Below are positions 7,862 to 14,386 of a DNA stretch of 64,000 nucleotides, in pieces. The translations under genes and the position numbers were made by a program. The stretch is taken from NCBI RefSeq assembly GCF_003248355.1, contig NZ_QKWY01000002.1:2480001-2544000 (forward strand), in the 5' to 3' direction. The DNA is from Streptomyces sp. AC1-42W (lineage in GTDB: Bacteria > Actinomycetota > Actinomycetes > Streptomycetales > Streptomycetaceae). Every line of letters starts with the position of its first letter. The stretch's first letter is position 1. The notes beneath the pieces are model-generated. The model searched no databases and was not told where the DNA came from. It was given only the letters and a program-made list of their open reading frames with translations.

Positions 7862-8520
7862 CGCCCCGCTCCGGACAGCACCGGTGTCAGCCCGGCCCAC
7901 GGGTTCGGCAGCTCCCCGGTCACCGGGCCCGACACGGCGGCGCCGCGCTCATGGGCGGTGCGCACGGCCAGCGGGGCCAGCGCCTCGGGCACGTCGTACA
8001 CCAGGTGACAGAGGCGGTCGGGCGAACAGCGCGCCGTCCAGTCGGGTCTGCTGAACGCCGACACGTAGGAGGACCAGGGGCCCTCGAACGTGACCAGCAG
8101 ATCCGCGATCTTGGCGTAGCCGGGAGCGGGGTGCACGCCCGGATTGAGGACCACGGGCGACGCGCCCCGCCTGCGCAGCGCGCGTACCAGCTTCCGGTAG
8201 CCGGGCAGAGCGTCCCCGGAGGCGCTCACCTGGTCCAGGAAGCAACCGTCGGTGCCGTACCACTCGCGGTGCCGGGCGGCATCGGCCACGACATCGGCGG
8301 CGGACCGGATGCCGTAGTCGGTGTCCACGTATCCGAGCAGCCGGGCCCCCGCGCCGCGCAGGGCCTCCGCCGCCGAGACGAAGGCGGGATCGGGCGCCTC
8401 GCCCGGCCCGTCTGCGGGATTGAGCACGACCGCGTAGGTGCGGTCGGCCGCCTCGATGAGCCGGTGCCAGGCGTCCGGGTCCACGGCCGGATGGACGTAC
8501 AGAGGGATCAGCAGGCTCAC
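7858..8520 (-). CDS. Spherulin-4 family glycoside hydrolase (Sph3/GH135-like)
   Basis: The start is GTG 8520, overlapping the upstream SDR stop (GTGA), with AAGGAGG at good spacing; the longer upstream frame is not needed. The 220-residue product shows the spherulin-4 order: IPLYVHP, VVLNPADGPG, GARLLGYVDTDYGIRS, REWYGTDGCFLDQVS, VVLNPGVHPAPGYAKIADLLVTFEG. The usual FFDE segment reads FLDQ. In Aspergillus the homologue Sph3 (GH135) is required for galactosaminogalactan synthesis and hydrolyses N-acetylated polymer. No signal peptide is evident, so it may act inside the cell or leave by another route. Its position between an SDR and GH114 fits a polymer-processing role. Confidence 0.8.
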   Translation of the reverse strand: MSLLIPLYVHPAVDPDAWHRLIEAADRTYAVVLNPADGPGEAPDPAFVSAAEALRGAGARLLGYVDTDYGIRSAADVVADAARHREWYGTDGCFLDQVSASGDALPGYRKLVRALRRRGASPVVLNPGVHPAPGYAKIADLLVTFEGPWSSYVSAFSRPDWTARCSPDRLCHLVYDVPEALAPLAVRTAHERGAAVSGPVTGELPNPWAGLTPVLSGAGR

Positions 8521-9458
8521 GACGCGCCTCCTTCTTCCCCGTGCGGGGCCGGCGGGCGTGCGGCCTCTTCGACGGCGGCGGACCACAGTGCCGTCAGGGA
8601 TTCCCGCAGCGCGTACGCGGGACGCCAGCCGAGGGCCGCACCGGCGGCGGAGATGTCCGAACACTGCCAGGACACCTGCCCCGAGCGGGCGGAGCCGGCG
8701 CCCTCCTCCTCGACGCGCCCGCCGAAGCCCGCGATGTCCGCCAGGGTGTGGACGAGGTCGCGCACCGCTACGGCGTCCCCGCCGCCGATGTTGAGCACGC
8801 GCGGCAGCGGTCCGGGCACGGTCACCGCCCGCTCCACCGCCCGCGCCACATCACGTACGTCGACGAAGTCGCGGTACGCCGACAGGTCCCCGAGCCGGAG
8901 CACCGCCTCCGGGTCGCCCGTGCCCGCCTCGCGCAGGAGGCGGGTGACCCGGCCGGGCAGCCCGCCGGGCGGTGCCCCCGGCCCCACCGGGTTGCCGACC
9001 CGGAGGACGAGCGCGTCCAGGGCCGAGGTCGCGACGGTGACCGTACCGGCCAGCTTCGTGGCCCCGTAGGCGCCGAGCGGGCGAGTGGCCGCCGACTCCG
9101 CCACCGGAACCCGGTCGGACCCCGGACCGTACTCGGCGGCCGAACCGAGATGGACCAGCCGGGCCGAGGGGCAGGCCAGGGCCATCGCCTCGCACAGGAC
9201 GGCGGGACCGCGGGCGTTGGCCTCCGCCAGTGTCACCGGATCTCCGCCGGTCGCCCCGGCGCAGTTGACCACGGCATCCGGCGCTGCCGCCGCCAGCGTC
9301 TTCGCGAGCCGGTCGGCGGAGTCGGTGGCGAGGTCGACCGGCACGTCGGCGGCGGGGGACCGCCCGCCGGTGAGGACGTGCGCGTCCGTGAGGGTGCCCA
9401 GCCGCTCGGCGACGTGGGCCCCCAGATACCCGGTGGAACCGAGGACGAGAATGCGCAT
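8517..9458 (-). CDS. NAD-dependent epimerase/dehydratase (short-chain sugar SDR)
   Basis: The start is ATG 9458, with a GGGAG element inside the preceding gene's end; the 313-residue product begins MRILVLGSTGYLGAHVAERL, a GxxGxxG Rossmann motif. Further SDR elements are VVNCAGATGG, the Ser at LVHLGSAAEYG and the catalytic YGATK (Y-x-x-x-K), then NPVGPG and a C-terminal substrate region. It is the second of two extended SDRs in this operon and probably reduces or epimerises a nucleotide sugar. The stop overlaps the spherulin-4 start. Substrate is unknown; by analogy with fungal Uge3 a hexose/HexNAc 4-epimerase is possible, as is an NDP-4-ketosugar reductase. Confidence 0.8.
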   Translation of the reverse strand: MRILVLGSTGYLGAHVAERLGTLTDAHVLTGGRSPAADVPVDLATDSADRLAKTLAAAAPDAVVNCAGATGGDPVTLAEANARGPAVLCEAMALACPSARLVHLGSAAEYGPGSDRVPVAESAATRPLGAYGATKLAGTVTVATSALDALVLRVGNPVGPGAPPGGLPGRVTRLLREAGTGDPEAVLRLGDLSAYRDFVDVRDVARAVERAVTVPGPLPRVLNIGGGDAVAVRDLVHTLADIAGFGGRVEEEGAGSARSGQVSWQCSDISAAGAALGWRPAYALRESLTALWSAAVEEAARPPAPHGEEGGAS

Positions 9459-9465
9459 GTGGTGC

Positions 9466-10179
9466 TCAGGCTCCCTTGAGCAGCAGGGACTTGCGGCTGG
9501 TGAACTCGGCGTTGGCCCGGTCGTAGTCGTCGGGCCGGCCGATGTCCAGCCAGTACCCGGAGAACTCGTAGGCGCTCGGCGGGTTCCCGGCACGCAGCAG
9601 GTCCAGGACCAGTTCGTCGAAGCCCAGCGGCAGCCCGGCGGTGTACCCGTCGAGTGTGGCCCGGCTCAGCCCGTACACCCCCATCGAAACGCGGTAGTCC
9701 ATGCTCGGCTTCTCCGTGAAGCCCACCACCTTGCTCGCGTCGGTGGTCAGCACCCCGAAGTCGATGCGCACCTGGCGCGCGTACGTGGCGATGGTCAGCG
9801 GCGCCTTGGAGTCCTGGTGGCTGCGCAGGACATCGGCGTAGTCCAGGTCGGTGAGGATGTCCCCGTTCATCACCAGGAAGTTCTCCGGCAGCCGCTCTCG
9901 CATCGTCAGGAGCGGCCCCATGGTCCCCAGCGGGGACGCCTCGGTGGAGTAGTCCACCTTGAGTCCCCACTGCGATCCGTCACCCACGTACGCCCGGATG
10001 ATCTCCCCGAGATGGCCGATGGCGATGGTGCAGCCGGTGAACCCGGCCGCGGAGAGCTGGCGCAGGACGATTTCGAGGATGGCGTGCTGGTCGCCGATGG
10101 GCACCAGCGGCTTGGGCAGGGCCGTGGTGTAGGGCCGTAGCCGGACGCCCTTGCCGCCGGCCATGATCACTGCGTACAT
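9466..10179 (-). CDS. Sugar-1-phosphate nucleotidyltransferase
   Basis: ATG 10179 follows GGGAGGGAA at good distance. The 237-residue protein opens with MYAVIMAGGKGVRLRPYT and then PKPLVPIGD, the GxGxRLxPxT...PKP signature of nucleotidylyltransferases. Later blocks are FLVMNGDILTDLD (metal-binding Asp), GFTEKP and GYWLDIGRPDDYDRA. The enzyme activates a sugar-1-phosphate to an NDP-sugar. With the downstream-acting SDR at 10209-11210, which resembles LegB (GDP-HexNAc 4,6-dehydratase), the partner could be a guanylyltransferase of PtmE type, although GDP-mannose or dTDP-glucose chemistry cannot be excluded. It lacks a C-terminal beta-helix, so acetyltransferase activity is not expected. Confidence 0.88.
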   Translation of the reverse strand: MYAVIMAGGKGVRLRPYTTALPKPLVPIGDQHAILEIVLRQLSAAGFTGCTIAIGHLGEIIRAYVGDGSQWGLKVDYSTEASPLGTMGPLLTMRERLPENFLVMNGDILTDLDYADVLRSHQDSKAPLTIATYARQVRIDFGVLTTDASKVVGFTEKPSMDYRVSMGVYGLSRATLDGYTAGLPLGFDELVLDLLRAGNPPSAYEFSGYWLDIGRPDDYDRANAEFTSRKSLLLKGA

Positions 10180-10208
10180 GGTCTTCCCTCCCGACGCACC
10201 GGATGTGG

Positions 10209-11210
10209 TCAGATGTTGTAGATGCCGGTCTTGTAGCGGGCGAGGTTGCCCGGCTCGCGGAAGAACTCCACGGTCTGCGCGAGGCCCTCCTCCAGGGTGT
10301 GCGCCGGGCTCCAGCCGGTCGCCGCGCGGAGCCGCCCGGCATCCGCGACCAGCCGCATGACCTCGGAGTTCGTGGGCCGCAGCCGCTGCGCGTCCTCCCG
10401 GACGTCGAGCGCGGAGTCCATCACCTTGCCGATGAGCGCGACCAGGTCGCCGACGGAGATCTCGCCGCCCGTACCGGCGTTGAACGTCCGGCCCACGACC
10501 TGTTCGGCGGGCGCGGTGCCGACCGCCAGGAACGCCTGCGCGGTGTCCTTGACGAAGGTGAAGTCCCGGGTGGGACGCAGGTCGCCGAGGGTGATGGTCC
10601 GCTCCCCGGCCGCGACCTGGCCGATGACCGTCGGGATCACCGCGCGCATGGACTGCCGGGGCCCGAAGGTGTTGAACGGCCGCAGCGTCACCACGGGAGT
10701 GTCGAAGCTGGCGTGGTAGCTGTCGGCCAGCCGGTCCCCGCCCGCCTTCGAAGCCGCGTAGGGCGACTGGGTGTTGATGGGGTGGTCCTCGGAGATCGGC
10801 ACGGTCTGCGCGGTGCCGTAGGTCTCGCTGGTGGAGGTGTGCACCAGGCGCGGTGTGCCGGCGGCGCGTACCGCCTCCAGCACGTTCAGGGTGCCCGTGA
10901 CGTTGGTGTCCACGTAGCTGTGCGGCGCCCGGTAGGAGTAGGGGATGGCGATCAGCGCGGCCAAGTGGTAGACGCAGTCGGCCCCTTCGACGAGATGACG
11001 GACCGAACCCGGGTCGCGGACGTCGCCGAGAACGATCTCGACCTGGTCCAGGACGTCGGGGGAGAGGGTTTCGAGCCAGCCGTACGACGAGAAGGAGTTG
11101 TACTGCGCCATGGCCCTCACCCGGTACCCGGCGGCGACGAGCGCCTCGGTGAGGTGCGATCCGATGAAGCCCTCGGCTCCGGTGACGGCGGCGAGCGGTG
11201 GGGCGGTCAC
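10209..11210 (-). CDS. NDP-sugar 4,6-dehydratase-like SDR (LegB-like)
   Basis: The 333-residue protein starts at GTG 11210 and has the extended SDR layout: VTGAEGFIGSHL, LGDVRDP, YHLAALIAIPYSY, HTSTSETYG and YAASKAGGD (catalytic Tyr and Lys), then LRPFNTFGPRQS and RDFTFVKDTA. The segment AMAQYNSFSSYGWLE is, from memory, typical of LegB-type NAD-dependent 4,6-dehydratases acting on GDP-N-acetylglucosamine. The predicted product would be a 4-keto-6-deoxy-HexNAc nucleotide. No aminotransferase is present in the window, so it may be reduced by the other SDR. The gene lies 29 nt upstream of the nucleotidyltransferase in the same operon. Confidence 0.82.
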   Translation of the reverse strand: MTAPPLAAVTGAEGFIGSHLTEALVAAGYRVRAMAQYNSFSSYGWLETLSPDVLDQVEIVLGDVRDPGSVRHLVEGADCVYHLAALIAIPYSYRAPHSYVDTNVTGTLNVLEAVRAAGTPRLVHTSTSETYGTAQTVPISEDHPINTQSPYAASKAGGDRLADSYHASFDTPVVTLRPFNTFGPRQSMRAVIPTVIGQVAAGERTITLGDLRPTRDFTFVKDTAQAFLAVGTAPAEQVVGRTFNAGTGGEISVGDLVALIGKVMDSALDVREDAQRLRPTNSEVMRLVADAGRLRAATGWSPAHTLEEGLAQTVEFFREPGNLARYKTGIYNI

Positions 11211-11221
11211 GATGGTTTCCT

Positions 11222-11281
11222 CCGGTGGTGTGGTGGTGTGGTGGTGTGGTGGTGTGCGGGTTCGGTGGTGTGCGGGTTCGT
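11222..11281. repeat. GGTGGTGT simple repeat in the intercistronic gap
   Basis: The 87-nt gap between the membrane-protein stop and the SDR start holds iterations of GGTGGTGT (four in 11224-11254) and then two copies of GGTGGTGTGCGGGTTCG. On the coding strand it is C/A-rich and unstructured. It is probably a slippage-prone spacer, with no binding role evident. Confidence 0.7.
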
Positions 11282-11297
11282 GGCCGGTGCAGCCGCG

Positions 11298-12764
11298 TCA
11301 GCCGTGTGCGGCGGGCCGGCCCAGCTTCCGTACGGCCACCGCGATGAGACAGAGCAGGGCGGCACCGCAGCTCAGCGGCAACGCGGTGGTGCCGGACGAG
11401 GCGTCGGTCAGGATCTCCGCACCGGCGAAGCCCGCCGCGCCGAGACACACGACGGCAGCCGGCCAGGCGGTGCCGAACGCCTGGAGCAGCAGGGAGATCC
11501 ACAGCGTTCCGGCGAGCAGCAGCAAACTGGCGGGCTCGGCGTTCGCGAGCATCGCCGCCGGCACCAGCGGGCCGAGGTACACCAGCAGACAACCGGCGAG
11601 AACGGCGCAGGAGCGGAACCGGAACCCGCCGAGCGTCCTCGCGGACCGCAGCGCCGCCACCGACAGTCCGCGGTAGCGGTAGAGCAGCCACTCGGCCGGT
11701 CCCATGCTCAGGGTCAGCACGATCACCGCCCAGGGCTGGTCCCGGCCCGCCAGGAACGCGAGCGAGCCGGCGGCCAGCCCGAACAGGCCGTACGGCAGGG
11801 ACAGCCACAGCCCCGGACGCGCGGCACCCGACGCGGCCGGGGCGGCGATCGCGGCGCGCAGCGCCCAGCCGGCCGCGGCGACGGCGCCGAGCAGCGACAG
11901 CAGCGGCAGCCCGGCGCGCAGCACGTTCCCGGGCTCCCACCACAGCAGCGACGCCCCACCGGCGGCGACCGGCAGGAGGGCCGCCAGCAGCAGCCGCTCG
12001 CGGCCCAGTACGAGCAGCACACCGGCCGCCGCGAGGTAGGCCGACTGGACCGTGACGACCAGGGCCGTCACACCCGACCCCGCGAGCGCGGCCCCGGCGG
12101 CGGACGCCACCGCGGCACCCAGCGGCGCCCCCTTCGCGAGGGTGCGGCCCGCCTCCCGCCGCCCGGTCGCCAGGCGCAGATACGCTCGGTGGCCCAGCGC
12201 CTGGTTCCAGGCCCAGGAGATGAGCCCCGCCACCACCAGCGCCCGCACGGTGCCCTCGGCGGGCAGCAGCCGCCCGACGAGCGCGTACGCCAGGCCGGGG
12301 AGCGCGAACAGCAATCCGCGCAAGGCGCAGCGCAGATGGTCCGGCCGCCAGGGGTCCTTGGGGCGGGGCGGCTCGGGGAACGTACGCGGCACGCGCCGGA
12401 ACACCGCCGTCGCCAGCGAGAACAGGTCGTCGTGCCCGTACTTCTCCCGGATCACGTCCCCGGTCAGGCCCTCGGACTCCAGCAGCGCGGCGACCTCGTA
12501 GGAGTGGACCGCGGGCGCGACCCGGTCGGCCAGCGCGGCGGCCAGCTCGTCCACCGCGTCGGCCTGCACCCTGCGGCGGGGCAGCACGGTGGCGCCGGGG
12601 TTCAGGTCGGCGAGACGCAGGGCGAGGGTGCGGTCGTCGCCGAGCCGAAGGGCGAGCGTGCGGTCGTCACCGAGGCGCAGAGCGAGCGTGCGATCGTCGG
12701 CGAGGCGCAGAGCGAGGGTGTCCTGCTCCGCGCCGCCCGGTTCCAGCGACATGGGCCCGCTCAT
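11298..12764 (-). CDS. Polytopic membrane protein of the polysaccharide operon (candidate PelG-like partner)
   Basis: 488 residues; the start ATG 12764 overlaps the glycosyltransferase stop by 4 nt. Residues 1-45 contain four 10-residue repeats (TLALRL-A/G-DDR). Residues 45-130 are soluble (VPRTFPEPPRPKDPWRPDHL). From about 130 onwards there are roughly ten hydrophobic helices, with GLISWAWNQALGHRAYLRLA, SLPYGLFGLAAG and MGPAEWLLYRYRGL in between. I do not recognise a named family. Pairing of a PelF-like cytosolic transferase with a multi-span membrane protein is how Pel polymer is made and exported (PelF/PelG), and the fungal Gtb3 fuses both. I therefore infer a translocase role. This is context, not homology. 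Confidence 0.6.
   Translation of the reverse strand: MSGPMSLEPGGAEQDTLALRLADDRTLALRLGDDRTLALRLGDDRTLALRLADLNPGATVLPRRRVQADAVDELAAALADRVAPAVHSYEVAALLESEGLTGDVIREKYGHDDLFSLATAVFRRVPRTFPEPPRPKDPWRPDHLRCALRGLLFALPGLAYALVGRLLPAEGTVRALVVAGLISWAWNQALGHRAYLRLATGRREAGRTLAKGAPLGAAVASAAGAALAGSGVTALVVTVQSAYLAAAGVLLVLGRERLLLAALLPVAAGGASLLWWEPGNVLRAGLPLLSLLGAVAAAGWALRAAIAAPAASGAARPGLWLSLPYGLFGLAAGSLAFLAGRDQPWAVIVLTLSMGPAEWLLYRYRGLSVAALRSARTLGGFRFRSCAVLAGCLLVYLGPLVPAAMLANAEPASLLLLAGTLWISLLLQAFGTAWPAAVVCLGAAGFAGAEILTDASSGTTALPLSCGAALLCLIAVAVRKLGRPAAHG
12609..12728 (-). repeat. Four tandem 30-bp coding repeats
   Basis: Units at 12609, 12639, 12669 and 12699 are each 30 bp and diverge by a few bases. They encode a repeated LALRL-A/G-DDRT decapeptide near the N-terminus of the membrane protein. 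The period is a multiple of three, so copy-number change keeps the frame. Confidence 0.9.
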
Positions 12765-14284
12765 ATGGCCGCGCTCCTCACCGGGAGTGCGTTTGCCGCC
12801 GTCTGCGGCTGCTCCCCGCCGGTCGAGGACGTCTTGCGGCCGCTGGGCTCGGACAACTCCTGGTAGATGGCGCGGAAGGTGTCGATGGTCTGCCGGAGGG
12901 TGAACTGCTCGATCACCCTGAGCCGGGCCCCCTCGCCCATCCTCCGGCGCCGGGTGGGATCGGCCAGCAGCTCCAGGGCCGCGGCGGCCATCGCGGCCGG
13001 ATCGCGGGGCGGTACGACGAGACCGGTGTCACCGACCGCCTCCCGGACCCCGCCCACATCCGTGGAGACGGTGGCCCGCCCGCAGGACATGGCCTCGATC
13101 AGGGTGAAGGGGAAGCCCTCGCTGATGCTGGAGAGCATGACGACGTTGCCCGCCGCGTAGGCGTCCCTGATGTCTTCGACCCGGCCCTCGAAGGTGACCG
13201 CGTCGGCCTGGCCCAGCTCGGCGGCCAGCGCCTCGCACCGGTCCCGGTAGCCCTCACCACCGCGCGGCGTACCGCCGAACAGGCGCAGCCGTGCGGCCGG
13301 CACCCGCTCCCGTACGAGGGCGAAGGCGCGGATCAGGGTCTCCAGGTCCTTGATCGGGTCGACCCGGCCGGCCCAGCTCAGCACGGGGTCGGTGGGTTCC
13401 GGCCCCGCGGGCGGGAACGCGGCCGGGTCCACGCCGTTGTAGACGGTACGGATCGCGTCGGGCGCGGCGCCGCCGTGCTCCTCCCAGAGCCGGTTGTAGC
13501 GGTTGCCCGGAGTGATCAGGGCGGCCTTCCGGTACGTCTCCTCCGCGAGCAGCCGGAAGAACCCCAGGACGAGGGCCTTCACCGGCCACCGGTAGGGAGC
13601 GGTGCGGTATCCGAGGTAGCGCTCGCGCAGGTACACGCCGTGCTCGGTGAGCAGCAGCGGCACACCGTGCCGTTCCAGTGCGGCGAGGCCGGGCAGGACC
13701 GCCACACCTCCGCTGACCGCGTGCGCCACGCCCGCCGTCGGGTACGGCGCGGCCAGCGGTCGCAGGGCGTGCTCCAGGAGCGCGGTCGCGGTCACCGCGT
13801 CGTGCAGGGTCGGCCGGGCCTCGCGCACGGCGAGCCCGGACCGGTTCCAGACGGCCGTCAGGATGCCGAGCGCCTGGTCACCGCGCAGGAACGGGCTGAG
13901 CCAGCCGTCCTCGCCGGCCCGCGCCAGCGCGTACAGCGCCGGGGCGAAGCCGCTCTCCGCGCGCGGGTCGAGCAGCGCCGTCACGAACCGCTCGTAGGAC
14001 TGGGCGAGCCGCCGGCCGTGGCGCCCGTACGGCGCCTGCCCCTTGGGGACGGGGCCCCACATGGGCATGGAGACGATGCGGCCGACGTGGGCGGGGATGT
14101 CCCAGACGACCGGTTCGGTGCCGGTGCCGGTGACGGCGAGCACGTCGAACGCGATGTCGGGCATGCCCGTGACGAGTTGGTCGCACCAGACGCTCACACC
14201 GCCGTGACTGTGCGGGTAGGTGCCTTCGGTGAGCAGGGTGACGCGCGGCGCGCCGGAGCGTCGCGCGCCGAGGGGAATGTGCAT
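12761..14284 (-). CDS. GT4-family glycosyltransferase, PelF-like
   Basis: The 507-residue protein has a GT-B fold. Its N-terminal block RVTLLTEGTYPHSHGGVSVWCDQLVTGMP is the diagnostic PelF-like start. The C-terminal donor domain has LSWAGRVDPIKDLETLIRAF, RLFGGTPRGGEGYRDRC, VTFEGRVEDIRDAYAAGNVVMLSSISEGFPFTLIEAMSCGR (the EGFP...EAM motif) and STDVGGVREAVGDTG. PelF polymerises UDP-HexNAc in the Pel system, and the glycosyltransferase domain of the fungal galactosaminogalactan synthase is related. The tail after about residue 470 is polar and probably disordered. The 3' end overlaps the membrane protein gene (ATGA), implying a stoichiometric complex. A tandem hairpin precedes the gene. Confidence 0.88.
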   Translation of the reverse strand: MHIPLGARRSGAPRVTLLTEGTYPHSHGGVSVWCDQLVTGMPDIAFDVLAVTGTGTEPVVWDIPAHVGRIVSMPMWGPVPKGQAPYGRHGRRLAQSYERFVTALLDPRAESGFAPALYALARAGEDGWLSPFLRGDQALGILTAVWNRSGLAVREARPTLHDAVTATALLEHALRPLAAPYPTAGVAHAVSGGVAVLPGLAALERHGVPLLLTEHGVYLRERYLGYRTAPYRWPVKALVLGFFRLLAEETYRKAALITPGNRYNRLWEEHGGAAPDAIRTVYNGVDPAAFPPAGPEPTDPVLSWAGRVDPIKDLETLIRAFALVRERVPAARLRLFGGTPRGGEGYRDRCEALAAELGQADAVTFEGRVEDIRDAYAAGNVVMLSSISEGFPFTLIEAMSCGRATVSTDVGGVREAVGDTGLVVPPRDPAAMAAAALELLADPTRRRRMGEGARLRVIEQFTLRQTIDTFRAIYQELSEPSGRKTSSTGGEQPQTAANALPVRSAAI

Positions 14285-14314
14285 GGAACTGCTCCACGGC
14301 CAAGAAGTGAGAGT

Positions 14315-14365
14315 GTCGGGCCCGGGGGCGCGGGCCCGACCCGGCCGCCGGGGACGGGCGGCCGG
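14315..14365 (-). terminator. Two tandem hairpins between the Agd3-like gene and the PelF-like gene
   Basis: First hairpin: 10-bp perfect stem GTCGGGCCCG at 14315-14324 with 14331-14340. Second: 9-bp stem CCGGCCGCC at 14341-14349 with 14357-14365. They sit in the 102-nt gap on the operon strand. They may terminate or attenuate the Agd3-like transcript, or protect its 3' end while the PelF operon uses another promoter. Confidence 0.6.
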
Positions 14366-14386
14366 GACGGGAGGGCGTAGGCGCTG

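Noticed and set aside
10209..11210. Assigning this SDR as UDP-glucose 4-epimerase (GalE)
   Set aside because: The NSFSSYGWLE block and the overall pattern fit LegB-type 4,6-dehydratases better. GalE-like function remains possible for the gene at 8517-9458.
9466..11943. 825-codon open frame joining the nucleotidyltransferase to upstream sequence
   Set aside because: The start at 10179 has a proper ribosome site. The upstream part is read in a frame antithetic to the SDR and membrane genes, with no domain.
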